The notes: generated by a model not told the origin, from the sequence alone. DNA of 64,000 bases from Neoroseomonas eburnea (GCF_018129005.1 NZ_JAAEDL010000004.1:186001-250000), one strand, 5' to 3'. Positions 8,135 to 16,358 are shown, counted from the stretch's first letter. Program-made: numbers and translations.

Positions 8135-9337
8135 TCATGCCGGCGGGCGGCGCGCCCAGTCGTAGCCCCGGCGCCCCCGCTCGTAGCCATAGGCGAAGAG
8201 CGCGCGCATGTAGCCCTGGTCGAAGGGGGCAGGGAGCTGCTGGTCGAAATCGGTGCCGATGAAGGCGAGATGGAAGCCGATCCCGTCGCGCTGCGTGTTG
8301 CTGTAGATGCGCAGCACGTCGTTGTAGCCGCTGGCGGCGATCATGGTGGAGATGGCGCGGCCGGCGATGCCGAGCGTGCGCCGTTCCACATCCGCCCATT
8401 CGGGGTCGAGCCGCGCGTTGCGGATCACGTAGGCATCGGCGACCGCGGCGGCGGTGCCGCGACGGAGCCGCGCCCGCCGCCCCTCGCCGAGCGACGCCGG
8501 GTAGAGGAAGGCCTGGGCGAAGGCACCGCCGTCGACGTGCATCTCCTGCCGCGCCTCGCCGTCCAGCGTGACGTCGATCATCACCGGGGAGAAGGCGCCG
8601 GGGATGGCGGCCGAGGCGAGCAGGATGCGGCGCGTGAGGTCGAGCGCCCGCGGGTGGCCGCTGTCCGCGATGGCACCGATGTTCCAGATGACCGGAAGCT
8701 GCGCGTCGAGCTGCGTCGTGCCGATGAGCATCAGCCGCCCGCCCCGGTAGGCGCCGGCGATCGCCGCGAGCATCTCCTCGTTCATGTAGCGGGAGATGGT
8801 GCGGAAGAGCGGGGAATTGTCGGCGAGTCCATCGGCGAAGACCGCCCCCAGCAGGCCGCGCGAACGCGCGACGTCGGCGAGCGTGAGCTCCGTGTAGACG
8901 GAACGGAGCTGCGCGTCGTGGGCGCTGCCCAGGAAGGCGAAGGGCGCCGTCAGCGCGCCGGTGCTCACGCCGGTGACGAGGTTGAATTCCGGTCGCGTGC
9001 CCTGCTCGGTCCAGCCGCAGAGCAGGCCCGCGCCGAAGGCCCCGTTCTCCCCGCCGCCGGAGACCGCGAGCAGCTTGACCGGAGGCAGCGGCGTGCCCTG
9101 CCGCAGGCCAAGGCGCGCGCGGCTGCGCTCGCCCGCCGCGATGAACTCGGCTTCCAGCGCCTGGAGCCCCGCGCGGTTGAAGATGTTGAAGCGCTCATTG
9201 GTCAGACCCAGCACCTTGGCCTCGTCGGTCCGTCCCCGCGGGACGGCCGGCCCCCGGACAGGGAGTTCGCAGCCGGGCAGCGCAAGCGCGGCACCGAGCG
9301 CGAGGAAGGACCTCCGGGGAGCGATTGGTGCGGCCAT
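8135..9337 (-). CDS. Patatin-like phospholipase, lipoprotein (paralogue 1)
   Basis: A 400-residue paralogue of the next gene downstream, similar along its whole length (for example both contain GGGENGAFGAG, DSGHPRALDL or ASGHPRALDL, and EMHVDGG). The signal PRRSFLALGAALALPGC ends in a lipobox with Cys23. Catalytic residues by family analogy are Ser125 in GVSTG and Asp269 in DGG. Family members hydrolyse acyl esters of phospholipids with a Ser-Asp dyad. It begins the two-gene unit. It diverges from the TctC gene, with 128 bp between the two starts. Confidence 0.88.
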   Translation of the reverse strand: MAAPIAPRRSFLALGAALALPGCELPVRGPAVPRGRTDEAKVLGLTNERFNIFNRAGLQALEAEFIAAGERSRARLGLRQGTPLPPVKLLAVSGGGENGAFGAGLLCGWTEQGTRPEFNLVTGVSTGALTAPFAFLGSAHDAQLRSVYTELTLADVARSRGLLGAVFADGLADNSPLFRTISRYMNEEMLAAIAGAYRGGRLMLIGTTQLDAQLPVIWNIGAIADSGHPRALDLTRRILLASAAIPGAFSPVMIDVTLDGEARQEMHVDGGAFAQAFLYPASLGEGRRARLRRGTAAAVADAYVIRNARLDPEWADVERRTLGIAGRAISTMIAASGYNDVLRIYSNTQRDGIGFHLAFIGTDFDQQLPAPFDQGYMRALFAYGYERGRRGYDWARRPPA

Positions 9338-9465
9338 GGCGAGCTCCGGCTGATGGGCACCGCAGCATAGACGAGGAAACGGCGCCGCGCGCAGCCCGCC
9401 GATTGCGGCCGCGGTGGTCAGGCGCCACTCTCGGGTCCAACGACCGGAAAGGGAGGGAGAACGTC

Positions 9466-10443
9466 ATGACCATCACCCGCCGCAATGCCCTCGGTGCGCT
9501 TGCCGCCGCCGGCACCTTCGGCCTGCCTCGCCTCGCCCGCGCCGCCTGGCCGGCCGACCGCCCGATCGAGGTGATCGTGCCCTACCCGCCGGGGGGCGGG
9601 GTCGACACCATGGCGCGCGTGATCCTGCCGGCGGTGCAGAACCGGCTGCAGGGCGCCCGCTTCCTGGTGGTCAACCGCGCCGGCGCCGGCGGCCAGCTCG
9701 GCTGGGAGGCGGCCTTCGCCGCCGCGCCGGACGGCTTCACCCTCGCTGCCACCAGCGTGCCCGCCATGGTGACCTATCCGATGGAGCGCCAGGTCCGGTA
9801 CCGGCCGCTCGACTTCACCTTCATCGCCAATGTGGTGGATGATCCGGGCGGCATCTTCGTCGCGGCGAATTCCCCGCTGCGGACGCTGGCCGACCTGGTG
9901 GCCGCGGCCAAGGCGCGGCCGGGGCAGATCTCCTACGGCTCCACCGGCATCGGCTCCGACGACCACCTGCTGGTCATCGCGCTCGAGGACCGCGCCGGGA
10001 TGCCGCCGATGACGCATGTGCCCTTCAACGGCATGGCGCCGCTGTCGACCGCGCTGGTCGGCGGGCACATCCAGGTCGGCGCCTTCAACATGAGCGAGAG
10101 CCTGGCGCTGCTGCGCGACGGGCGGATCCGCTCCCTCGGGCAGGCGTCGCTGACGCGCTGGTCGGGCACGGCGGATGTGCCGACCTTCCGCGAGCAGGGG
10201 CAGAACCTGATCAGCGGGGCGACGCGCGGCATCGTCGCCCCGCCCGGCCTGCCTGCCGAGATCCGCGTGCGGCTGGAGGGCGCCTTCCGTGCCGCGCTCG
10301 CCGATCCTGACTTCGTGAAGGAGGCGGAGCGGCTGGGCCTGCCGCTCGCACCGCGCATCGGGGAGGAGTACCGCAGCGATGTGGTGGGGCTGGAGCGCGA
10401 CCTGCGCGGCCTCTGGCAGCGGCGGCCCTGGCGCGAATCGTGA
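9466..10443 (+). CDS. Tripartite tricarboxylate transporter substrate-binding protein (TctC/Bug family)
   Basis: A 325-residue periplasmic solute receptor. ATG 9466 follows GGGAGGGA and starts TITRRNALGALAAAGTFGLP, a twin-arginine-type signal ending near ARAA. The mature protein starts WPADRPIEVIVPYPPGGGVDTMAR, the hallmark opening of Bug receptors, which clamp carboxylates through two loops. Other family blocks are GAGGQLGWEA, GQISYGSTGIGSDDHL and VPTFREQG. No TctA/TctB membrane genes are nearby, which is common because these receptors are amplified and orphaned. The following gene, an Ldh2-type dehydrogenase, probably acts on the imported hydroxy acid. Confidence 0.93.
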   Translation: MTITRRNALGALAAAGTFGLPRLARAAWPADRPIEVIVPYPPGGGVDTMARVILPAVQNRLQGARFLVVNRAGAGGQLGWEAAFAAAPDGFTLAATSVPAMVTYPMERQVRYRPLDFTFIANVVDDPGGIFVAANSPLRTLADLVAAAKARPGQISYGSTGIGSDDHLLVIALEDRAGMPPMTHVPFNGMAPLSTALVGGHIQVGAFNMSESLALLRDGRIRSLGQASLTRWSGTADVPTFREQGQNLISGATRGIVAPPGLPAEIRVRLEGAFRAALADPDFVKEAERLGLPLAPRIGEEYRSDVVGLERDLRGLWQRRPWRES

Positions 10444-10527
10444 GCGGCCGCCCCTGGCGCGAATCGCCGAAGCGGTGCCTCGTGACGGTTCGCGCCGCCC
10501 CCGGCGCGAACCGCGAATGAGGCCGCC

Positions 10528-11595
10528 ATGCTGAAGATCCATGCCGGGGCGCTGCGCGACCTGGTGCGTTCGATCGTCGCCGCCACCGGCAGCACGCAGG
10601 AGGAGGCGGAGGAAGTCGCCGCCCACCTCCTGGAAGCCAACCTGCAGGGGCATGACAGCCACGGCATCATGCTGCTGCCGCGCTACGTGGAGCATGTCCG
10701 GCAGGGCAAGCTGCACCCCAACGTCGCGCCGAAGGCGATCCGGCAGGAGGCGTCGCTGGCGCTGTTCGACGGCGGCATGGGCTACGGCCAGCGTGTCGGG
10801 CGCATCGCGATGGACTGGGCGATCAATGCGGCCCATGCGCATGGCCATGCGGTGATGGGGCTGCGCGACGTGCACCACCTCGGCCGCATCGGCACCTATG
10901 GGGAGCAGGCGGCGGCGGCGGGGATGATCTCCGTCCATTTCGTCAACGGCGTCTCCGGCCCGCCGGCGGTCGCACCCTTCGGCGGGTCCGACGGGCGGTT
11001 GTCCACCAACCCGGTCTGCATCACCGTGCCGGCGGCGCGCGCGGGCGATGCGCCGCTGGTGCTCGACTTCGCCACCTCGGCGATCGCGCTCGGCAAGTGC
11101 CGCGTCGCCTTCAATGCCGGACGGGCGGTGCCGGAAGGGTCGCTGGTGGATGCGAAGGGGCAGCCGACGACCGATCCCGGCGTGCTGTATCGGGACCAGC
11201 CGCGCGGGGCGCTGCTCTCCTTCGGGGCGCACAAGGGCTACGGCCTCGCGCTGGTGTGCGAGGTGCTGGCCGGCGCGCTGCTCGGCGGCGCCACCGCCTG
11301 GCGGCCGGAGCAGCGCGAGCGCGGCATCGTCAATTCCTGGCTCGCCTTCGTGCTGGACCCCGGGCGGTTCGGGGATCTCGACGCCTTCCGCGGCGAGCTC
11401 GCGGCGGTGATCGCGGACGTGAAGACCTCCCCGCCCGCGGACCCGGAGAACCCGGTGCTGGTGGCGGGGGAGAAGGAACGCATCACCCGCGCGAAGCGGC
11501 TGGCCGAGGGTATTCCGGTCGATGCGACCACCTGGGGCAACCTGGTGGCGGCGGCGCGGAGCCTCGGGATCGCGGAGATTCCCGAGGCGCGCTGA
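10528..11595 (+). CDS. Ldh2-family malate/L-lactate (hydroxy-acid) dehydrogenase
   Basis: A 355-residue NAD(P)-dependent dehydrogenase of the Ldh2/YbiC family, which is unrelated in fold to Rossmann lactate dehydrogenases. Diagnostic stretches are GHDSHGIMLLPRYV (catalytic His45 by analogy), DVHHLGRIGTYGEQAA, the nucleotide-binding GGSDGRLSTNP and SFGAHKGYGLAL. It reduces 2-oxo acids or oxidises 2-hydroxy acids such as malate, lactate or ureidoglycolate; the precise substrate is not readable. It lies 84 bp downstream of the TctC receptor on the same strand, and I infer a small uptake-and-oxidation unit for a hydroxycarboxylate. Confidence 0.9.
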   Translation: MLKIHAGALRDLVRSIVAATGSTQEEAEEVAAHLLEANLQGHDSHGIMLLPRYVEHVRQGKLHPNVAPKAIRQEASLALFDGGMGYGQRVGRIAMDWAINAAHAHGHAVMGLRDVHHLGRIGTYGEQAAAAGMISVHFVNGVSGPPAVAPFGGSDGRLSTNPVCITVPAARAGDAPLVLDFATSAIALGKCRVAFNAGRAVPEGSLVDAKGQPTTDPGVLYRDQPRGALLSFGAHKGYGLALVCEVLAGALLGGATAWRPEQRERGIVNSWLAFVLDPGRFGDLDAFRGELAAVIADVKTSPPADPENPVLVAGEKERITRAKRLAEGIPVDATTWGNLVAAARSLGIAEIPEAR

Positions 11596-12005
11596 AGCCG
11601 CGCCGTGTCGGGGGGCGGCATCTTGGCTGGCGTGATGGTCCGGTTCGGGTGACGCGAGGGGGCCACCCCATGTGTGCAAGCCTGTGGCGCTGGTGATCGG
11701 AGAAGGGCTCTGCCCCTCTCCGAGCCTCGCCCTGCCGGGGTGCAGTGCACCCTGGACCGGCCGATGCCTGGCGTTGGGGATGGCTGCCGCGCCGGAACGA
11801 GGAAGCGCGCTGCGTACACGACACCCGCGCAAGCATACGGGCTCCGGGCGCGGCGCTTCCTTCGTCGCCGCGGAACGCCTCCCCTGCCCGACGCCAGGTG
11901 ATGGTTTCCAAAGGCCTTTCGGCCTTTGGTGGGGAGGCTTGGAGGGGCAATGCCCCTCCATTTCCCGTCCGCCGATCACCGCTTCATCACCAGGGCCCGA
12001 TGGCA
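11596..12005. other. Convergent intergenic region with hairpin repeats, no gene
   Basis: 410 bases between the ends of the dehydrogenase (+) and the VOC gene (-). It holds a family B repeat (11908-11959), a related single hairpin GGAGAAGGGC/GCCCCTCTCC near 11699-11720, and the palindrome GGGTGCA-GTGCACCC near 11738. Frames crossing it have no initiation signal and are composed of repeat sequence, so I call no gene. Confidence 0.6.
11908..11959 (+). repeat. Dispersed repeat family B, copy 3
   Basis: Arms CCAAAGGCC/GGCCTTTGG at 11908-11929, then the second hairpin GGAGGGGCA/TGCCCCTCC at 11941-11959. Plus orientation. Confidence 0.88.
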
Positions 12006-12410
12006 TCACGCCTCGGCGAGGACCATCCAGCTCACGCCGAAGCGGTCCTGCACGACGCCGAAGGTGGCCGCGAAGAAGGTCTTCGCCATCGGCATCTGCA
12101 CCTGTCCGCCTTCCGACAGGGTGGCGAAGGTGCGTTCGGCCTCACCGACCGAATCGGCTGTGAAGGCCAGCGAGAACCCGGCGAAGCTGGCCGCGCCCTC
12201 GGCGCAGCCGTCCGAGGCCAGGATTTCCGTCGCACCGACCTTGATCGACGCGTGCATGATCCTGTCCTCGCTGCCCGGCGGGATCTGCGATGGCTCGGGG
12301 TTGTCCCTGAAGCGCAGCACCATGCCCGGCGTGGCGCCGACGGCCTTCTGCCAGAAGGCGATCGCCTCCTCGCAGCGGCCGTTGAGGAAGAGATAGGGCT
12401 GGACCTGCAT
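12006..12410 (-). CDS. VOC-superfamily protein, PhnB/glyoxalase-like
   Basis: A 134-residue cytosolic protein of the vicinal-oxygen-chelate fold, PhnB/YjdN subgroup. It starts MQVQPYLFLNGRCEEAIAFW, the signature opening, and has the internal beta-alpha-beta-beta-beta repeat with IMHASIKVGATEI and the C-terminal DRFGVSWMV. PhnB-type proteins lack a firm enzymatic role; many are annotated as 3-demethylubiquinone-like or antibiotic-resistance-like. The start codon follows GGAGGAAA, and that ribosome site is one arm of a hairpin (12419-12435, listed separately). Confidence 0.88.
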   Translation of the reverse strand: MQVQPYLFLNGRCEEAIAFWQKAVGATPGMVLRFRDNPEPSQIPPGSEDRIMHASIKVGATEILASDGCAEGAASFAGFSLAFTADSVGEAERTFATLSEGGQVQMPMAKTFFAATFGVVQDRFGVSWMVLAEA

Positions 12411-12418
12411 CGTGGTTT

Positions 12419-12435
12419 CCTCCGCTGGGCGGAGG
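12419..12435 (-). promoter_or_regulatory. Hairpin sequestering the VOC gene ribosome-binding site
   Basis: On the minus strand the leader reads CCTCCGC, CCA, GCGGAGG, a 7-bp perfect stem with a 3-nt loop. Its 3' arm is the Shine-Dalgarno sequence GGAGG, 8 nt before the ATG at 12410. Just upstream is an AT-rich block (12436-12475, containing AACTAAATGGTTTATC on the plus strand) that could hold the promoter and an operator. Translation control is inferred from position only. Confidence 0.5.
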
Positions 12436-12483
12436 AGACTTAACTAAATGGTTTATCTATTCGCAAGCGCGGCGTCGATCTGC

Positions 12484-12963
12484 CTAGCCGATCGGCACCC
12501 CCGCCACGTCCTTCGCGGTGCGGATGGTCTGCAGCGTCTGCACCCGCATGACGCTGGGCGCGCCGGTCAGTCGGGAGGTCAGCTCGTTTTCGTGCGCCGT
12601 GTCGCGCGCGACCAAACGCAACAGGAAATCGCCGCCGCCGCGGATCATGTGGCACTCGCGCACCTCGGACCAGGAGGTCGCCAGCGACTCGAAGGCATCG
12701 AGCACGGCCTGCTTCTGCGACTCGAGGCCGACCAGGGCGAAGAAGGTGATTTCCCAACCGAGGGCCACGGGGTCGATATCGGCATGGTAGCCGCGGATCA
12801 CGCCGGCCTCCTCCAGCCGCCGCACCCGCCGCAGGCAAGGGGGCGCGGAGAGGTTCACCCGGCGGGCGAGCTCGACATTGGTCATCCGGCCATCCGCCTG
12901 GAGTTCGGCGAGGATGTGCCGGTCCACCGAATCGAGGCCGGGGTCTTCGTGATCGCGGGGCAT
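12484..12963 (-). CDS. Lrp/AsnC-family transcriptional regulator
   Basis: A 159-residue regulator. The N-terminal winged helix (about 12-60) reads LDSVDRHILAELQADGRM, then VELARRVNLSAPPCLRRVRRLEEAGVI. The C-terminal alpha-beta RAM/ligand-binding domain follows (about 70-150; GGGDFLLRLVARD). Family members are dimeric or octameric and sense amino acids. The ATG at 12963 is my choice; an in-frame TTG two codons earlier is possible. It is divergent from trxB, and the 154-bp gap holds a short palindrome. Lrp beside trxB and LysR is, as I recall, a recurring alphaproteobacterial arrangement, so it may regulate trxB. Confidence 0.9.
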   Translation of the reverse strand: MPRDHEDPGLDSVDRHILAELQADGRMTNVELARRVNLSAPPCLRRVRRLEEAGVIRGYHADIDPVALGWEITFFALVGLESQKQAVLDAFESLATSWSEVRECHMIRGGGDFLLRLVARDTAHENELTSRLTGAPSVMRVQTLQTIRTAKDVAGVPIG

Positions 12964-13006
12964 GTTCAAAGGTCGCTTGTTTCGTTGCTCGGCTGCTTGG
13001 CCGGGC

Positions 13007-13019
13007 GCAATATCATTGC
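13007..13019. promoter_or_regulatory. Candidate operator between lrp and trxB
   Basis: A 13-bp palindrome, GCAAT-ATC-ATTGC, in an otherwise GC-rich 154-bp divergent region. Its size and A/T core fit a site for an Lrp-type dimer or the LysR regulator encoded downstream of trxB. There is no direct evidence beyond symmetry and place. Confidence 0.4.
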
Positions 13020-13117
13020 ACGTTCCTGCTGTATCAAGGCATCAGGGTTGTGGCCTGTGCGGGGCTGCCCGATATCCGATGCAGCGCAACTGCAATGGGA
13101 CCCGCCTCGTGGCCGAG

Positions 13118-14083
13118 ATGCACCGTACCCGCCTCCTCATCATCGGCGCCGGCCCGGCGGGGTACACGGCGGCGATCTATGCCGCCCGCGCGGGGCTCGA
13201 ACCCATGGTCGTCGCCGGGCTTCAGCCCGGGGGGCAGCTCACCATCACCACAGATGTCGAGAATTACCCGGGCTTCGCCGAGGCCATCCAGGGCCCCTGG
13301 CTGATGGAGCAGATGCAGAAGCAGGCGGAACATGTCGGCGCCAGGGTGGTGTTCGACATCGTCACCGCCATCGACCTGTCCCGCCGGCCCTTTCGCGCCA
13401 CCGGCGACTCGGGCGACGTCTATGAGGCCGAGGCGGTGGTCATCGCCACCGGCGCCCAGGCGAAATGGCTCGGCATCCCGGGGGAGAAGGAACTCGGCGG
13501 CTTCGGGGTCTCGGCCTGCGCGACCTGCGACGGCTTCTTCTACCGCGGCAAGGACGTGGCGGTGATCGGCGGCGGCAATTCGGCGACGGAGGAGGCGCTG
13601 TACCTCGCCAACCTCGCCCGCCACGTGACGCTGATCCACCGGCGCGACTCGCTGCGCAGCGAGAAGATCCTGCAGCAGCGCCTGTTCGCGAAGCCGAACG
13701 TGACGGTGCTGTGGGACACGGTGACCGAGGCGGTGCTCTCCGATTCCTCCGGCCGCGTGCCGGTCGCGCGTGGCCTCGCGCTGCGCAACGCGCGCAGCGG
13801 CGAGAAGTTCGAACTGAGGGTGGACGGCATCTTCGTCGCCATCGGCCATGCGCCGGCGACCGCCCTGTTCCAGGGCCAGGTGGAGATGGACGCGGAGGGC
13901 TACATCGTGACGGTGCCGGGAACCGCGCGCACCTCCGTGCCCGGCGTCTTCGCAGCGGGCGACGTGCAGGACAAGGTCTATCGCCAGGCGGTCACCGCGG
14001 CCGGCACCGGCTGCATGGCCGCGCTCGAGGCGGAGAAGTTCCTCGCCGCGATGGACGCCGCGACAGAACAAGCCGCCGCCTGA
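13118..14083 (+). CDS. trxB: Thioredoxin-disulfide reductase
   Basis: A 321-residue FAD flavoprotein that passes electrons from NADPH to thioredoxin. The FAD-binding GAGPAGYTAA is near residues 10-19, followed by GGQLTITTDVENYPGF. The redox-active disulfide is CATC (Cys134 and Cys137), the NADPH-binding GGGNSATEEAL follows, and the C-terminal FAD segment is GVFAAGDVQDKVYRQA. I chose ATG 13118 because the Rossmann strand starts there; a longer ATG at 13079 is possible. The stop codon overlaps the ATG of the LysR gene by one base (TGATG), so the two are translationally coupled. Confidence 0.95.
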   Translation: MHRTRLLIIGAGPAGYTAAIYAARAGLEPMVVAGLQPGGQLTITTDVENYPGFAEAIQGPWLMEQMQKQAEHVGARVVFDIVTAIDLSRRPFRATGDSGDVYEAEAVVIATGAQAKWLGIPGEKELGGFGVSACATCDGFFYRGKDVAVIGGGNSATEEALYLANLARHVTLIHRRDSLRSEKILQQRLFAKPNVTVLWDTVTEAVLSDSSGRVPVARGLALRNARSGEKFELRVDGIFVAIGHAPATALFQGQVEMDAEGYIVTVPGTARTSVPGVFAAGDVQDKVYRQAVTAAGTGCMAALEAEKFLAAMDAATEQAAA

Positions 14084-14979
14084 TGCCGATCGACTGGGAC
14101 AAGCTGCGCGTCTTCCACGCGGTGGCCGAGGCCGGCTCCTTCACCCATGCGGGGGAGACGCTGAACCTCAGCCAATCCGCCGTCTCCCGTCAGATCCAGG
14201 CGCTGGAGGAGGCGCTGACGGTCCCGCTCTTCCACCGCCACGCCCGCGGCCTGATCCTGACCGAGCAGGGGGAGACGCTGAACCGCACGGTGCGGGAGGT
14301 CTTCGCCAAGCTCGCCATGACCGAGGCGCTGCTGACCGAAAGCCGCGAGCGCCCGGCGGGGCGGTTGAAGATCACCACCACCACCGGCTTCGGCAGCACC
14401 TGGCTCGCACCGCGACTGCCGCGCCTGATCAGCCTGCATCCGGAGATCAGCGTCACGCTGCTGCTGGACGATTCGGACCTCGACCTCGCGATGCGGGAGG
14501 CCGATGTCGCCATCCGCATGCACCCGCCGCGGCAGCCTGACCTGATCCAGCGCAACATCGCGACCTTCGGCTGGAAGGTCTGCGGATCGCCGGCCTATCT
14601 GAAGGGCGCGGGCATCCCGCAGCGGGTCGAGGACCTCGATGCCCACCGGCTGATCATCTACGGCGACTACCGGCCGCCGATCGACAACATCAACTGGCTG
14701 GCCGAGGCCGGGCGCCGGCCCGGGACGCCACGGCGGTCGGCGATCGAGATCAACTCCCTGCCCGGCATCCTCGAGGCGGTGCGCAGCGGCCTCGGCCTCG
14801 CGGCGCTGCCCGACTACGTCCTGGAACGGCAGATGGAAGGGCTGGTGCAGGTGCTGCCGGAGGTGAAGGCGCCGAAGATCGAGGCCTTCTTCGTCTACCC
14901 CGAGGAGATGCGCCATTCGAAGCGGGTCGCGGTGTTCCGGGACTTCCTGATGGCGGAGCTGGCGGCGACGGGGCACTGA
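14083..14979 (+). CDS. LysR-family transcriptional regulator
   Basis: A 298-residue LysR-type regulator. The winged helix-turn-helix occupies residues 1-62 (WDKLRVFHAVAEAGSFTHAG, then LSQSAVSRQIQALEE). The effector domain follows, with typical RLKITTTTGFGSTWLAPRL and DLDLAMREADVAIRM stretches. It shares one base with the trxB stop, so expression is tied to trxB. I infer that it senses redox or a metabolite and controls the trxB promoter, together with or against the Lrp protein; the effector is unknown. Length is normal for the family. Confidence 0.93.
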   Translation: MPIDWDKLRVFHAVAEAGSFTHAGETLNLSQSAVSRQIQALEEALTVPLFHRHARGLILTEQGETLNRTVREVFAKLAMTEALLTESRERPAGRLKITTTTGFGSTWLAPRLPRLISLHPEISVTLLLDDSDLDLAMREADVAIRMHPPRQPDLIQRNIATFGWKVCGSPAYLKGAGIPQRVEDLDAHRLIIYGDYRPPIDNINWLAEAGRRPGTPRRSAIEINSLPGILEAVRSGLGLAALPDYVLERQMEGLVQVLPEVKAPKIEAFFVYPEEMRHSKRVAVFRDFLMAELAATGH

Positions 14980-15149
14980 GCCGGCGTCAGCCCCCGGGAT
15001 CCGGGTTGCTCACGGCATAGAGCCTGAATGGTGGCACGGAGAACATCACGCAGCCGTTACGCGCGTCACACGGGTATCTCGTTCAGTCATGCGATGTGCG
15101 CATATCGGATTGGTGCATATCGGGAATCATGCATGCCGCAACTGCGTCT

Positions 15150-15268
15150 ATGGTTTGGGCATCCGATGACTAGCTCGGATGGGGTCCTCAGGATCCCTCG
15201 TCTCCCAGACGTGAAGCCTCCCTGTTGACTAGCCCTGGAAAACCTTGGTTTTCCGGGGCTTTCTTTTT
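15150..15268 (+). ncRNA. Candidate small RNA with intrinsic terminator
   Basis: Three stacked structures lie in order on the plus strand. First is a 7-bp stem CATCCGA/TCGGATG (15160-15181). Second is a 5-bp stem CGTCT-CCC-AGACG (15199-15211). An unpaired stretch follows with GCCTCCCT (15216-15223), complementary to a Shine-Dalgarno sequence. Last is a 14-bp terminator stem (15231-15260) followed by TTCTTTTT. The stem has one G-U pair. CU-rich anti-SD loops are known in several alphaproteobacterial small RNAs. I do not recognise the family. The 5' end is a guess. Confidence 0.55.
15231..15268 (+). terminator. Strong intrinsic terminator
   Basis: A stem of AGCCCTGGAAAACC with GGTTTTCCGGGGCT (one G-U pair) and a 2-nt loop TT, followed directly by TTCTTTTT. 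It is the clearest factor-independent terminator in the window. It ends the candidate small RNA; the LysR gene stops about 250 bp earlier. Confidence 0.85.
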
Positions 15269-15782
15269 GCGGCAGGGGCAGTGGCGCCGCGGGTGCGGGG
15301 TGGATGGGATGCAGTCCACGAGGGTGGTGGTGTGAATGGCTCGCGCTATGCGGGTGTGCGATCATGCGTGGCAACTTCTGCTGATCTTGGCATTATTTTT
15401 GCTTAAACTTTGTTGACGCGCCCTCGCCAGAGCCATTCCCGTTTGACGGGGCATCGGCGGCGCCATGCCGCCTGCGCGGTCACCATTGCCGGCAGCCCTG
15501 TCCAGCCTGCCCGCCACGCCGTCTCCGACCGCCCTGGTCATGAGGCCGACCACATTGTTTCGGTGGCCGCGGCCCCTTGGCCGATGGCTCTCGGCACGAA
15601 GGCGCGTCTTCGCAACGAAGATCCACGCCAAGCTCAACGGCTGCTGGCCGGCAGCCCTTCCTGCCGATGACTGTTCTGTATATGTTCCTTTTCGCCGGCG
15701 ATGATTCCCGGCCGGTGCCGGCCTGCTTCACCCGTCGCGCAGCGGCCGGAAGTGACCAGCCATGACCAGGAGGAGCCCCGCC

Positions 15783-16358
15783 ATGACCGATCACCGGCGT
15801 TGCCGCTGGGCCGAGAAGGATCCCCTCGAACGCGCCTATCACGACACCGAATGGGGCGTGCCCGAGCGCGACCCGCGCGCCCTGTGGGAATGCCTGATGC
15901 TGGAAGGCTTCCAGGCCGGCCTGTCCTGGATCACCGTGCTGCGCAAGCGCGAGAACTTCCGCACCGCCTTCGCCGGCTTCGACCCGCGCAAGGTCGCCCG
16001 TTTCACCGAGGCCGACACCCTCCGCCTGCTCGCCGATCCCGGCATCATCCGATCCCGCGCCAAGATCGAGGCGACCATCCGCGGCGCGCGGATCTTCCTT
16101 GAGATGGACGCGCGCGGCGAGGATTTCGCGACCTATTGCTGGTCCTTCACCGATGGCCAGGTGCTGCGCGGCGATGGCAAGACAGCCGCGGCCTCCGCCG
16201 AACTCGCCGGGCGCGTCTCGAAGGACCTCAAGGGCCGCGGATTCAAGTTCGTCGGACCGACCATCGTGCAGGCCTGGCTGCAGGCAGTCGGCATCGTCAA
16301 TGACCACGCGATCGGCTGCTTTCGACGCGATGCCATGGCCGGAAGCGGTGGTGCGTGA
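15783..16358 (+). CDS. tag: DNA-3-methyladenine glycosylase I
   Basis: A 191-residue base-excision repair enzyme that removes 3-methyladenine from alkylated DNA. The start ATG 15783 follows AGGAGG, and MTDHRRCRWAEKDPLERAYH opens the protein. The Tag zinc ligands are all present: Cys7, His20, His175 and Cys179 (YHDTEWG and NDHAIGCF). EGFQAGLSWITVLRKRENF is the helix-hairpin region of the family. It is monocistronic and converges on ilvA; each gene is followed by a GC-rich hairpin. Confidence 0.96.
   Translation: MTDHRRCRWAEKDPLERAYHDTEWGVPERDPRALWECLMLEGFQAGLSWITVLRKRENFRTAFAGFDPRKVARFTEADTLRLLADPGIIRSRAKIEATIRGARIFLEMDARGEDFATYCWSFTDGQVLRGDGKTAAASAELAGRVSKDLKGRGFKFVGPTIVQAWLQAVGIVNDHAIGCFRRDAMAGSGGA

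Larger units (their letters stand above)
14980..15782. other. 800-bp intergenic region: candidate small RNA, otherwise no gene
   Basis: The region between the LysR gene and tag. The first part has short direct repeats (GCATATCGG at 15100-15108 and 15115-15123), followed by a candidate small RNA with a terminator (15150-15268). An AT-rich patch lies at 15387-15415. From about 15420 to 15770 there are open frames on both strands, but they have no ribosome site and no recognisable protein, so I call no gene. Confidence 0.5.

Noticed and set aside
9418-12009. Minus-strand open frame opposite the TctC and Ldh2 genes
   Set aside because: It mirrors two well-recognised plus-strand genes and has no domain or ribosome site.
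15410-15704. Small open frames between the candidate small RNA and tag
   Set aside because: No ribosome site, no start context and no recognisable sequence on either strand.
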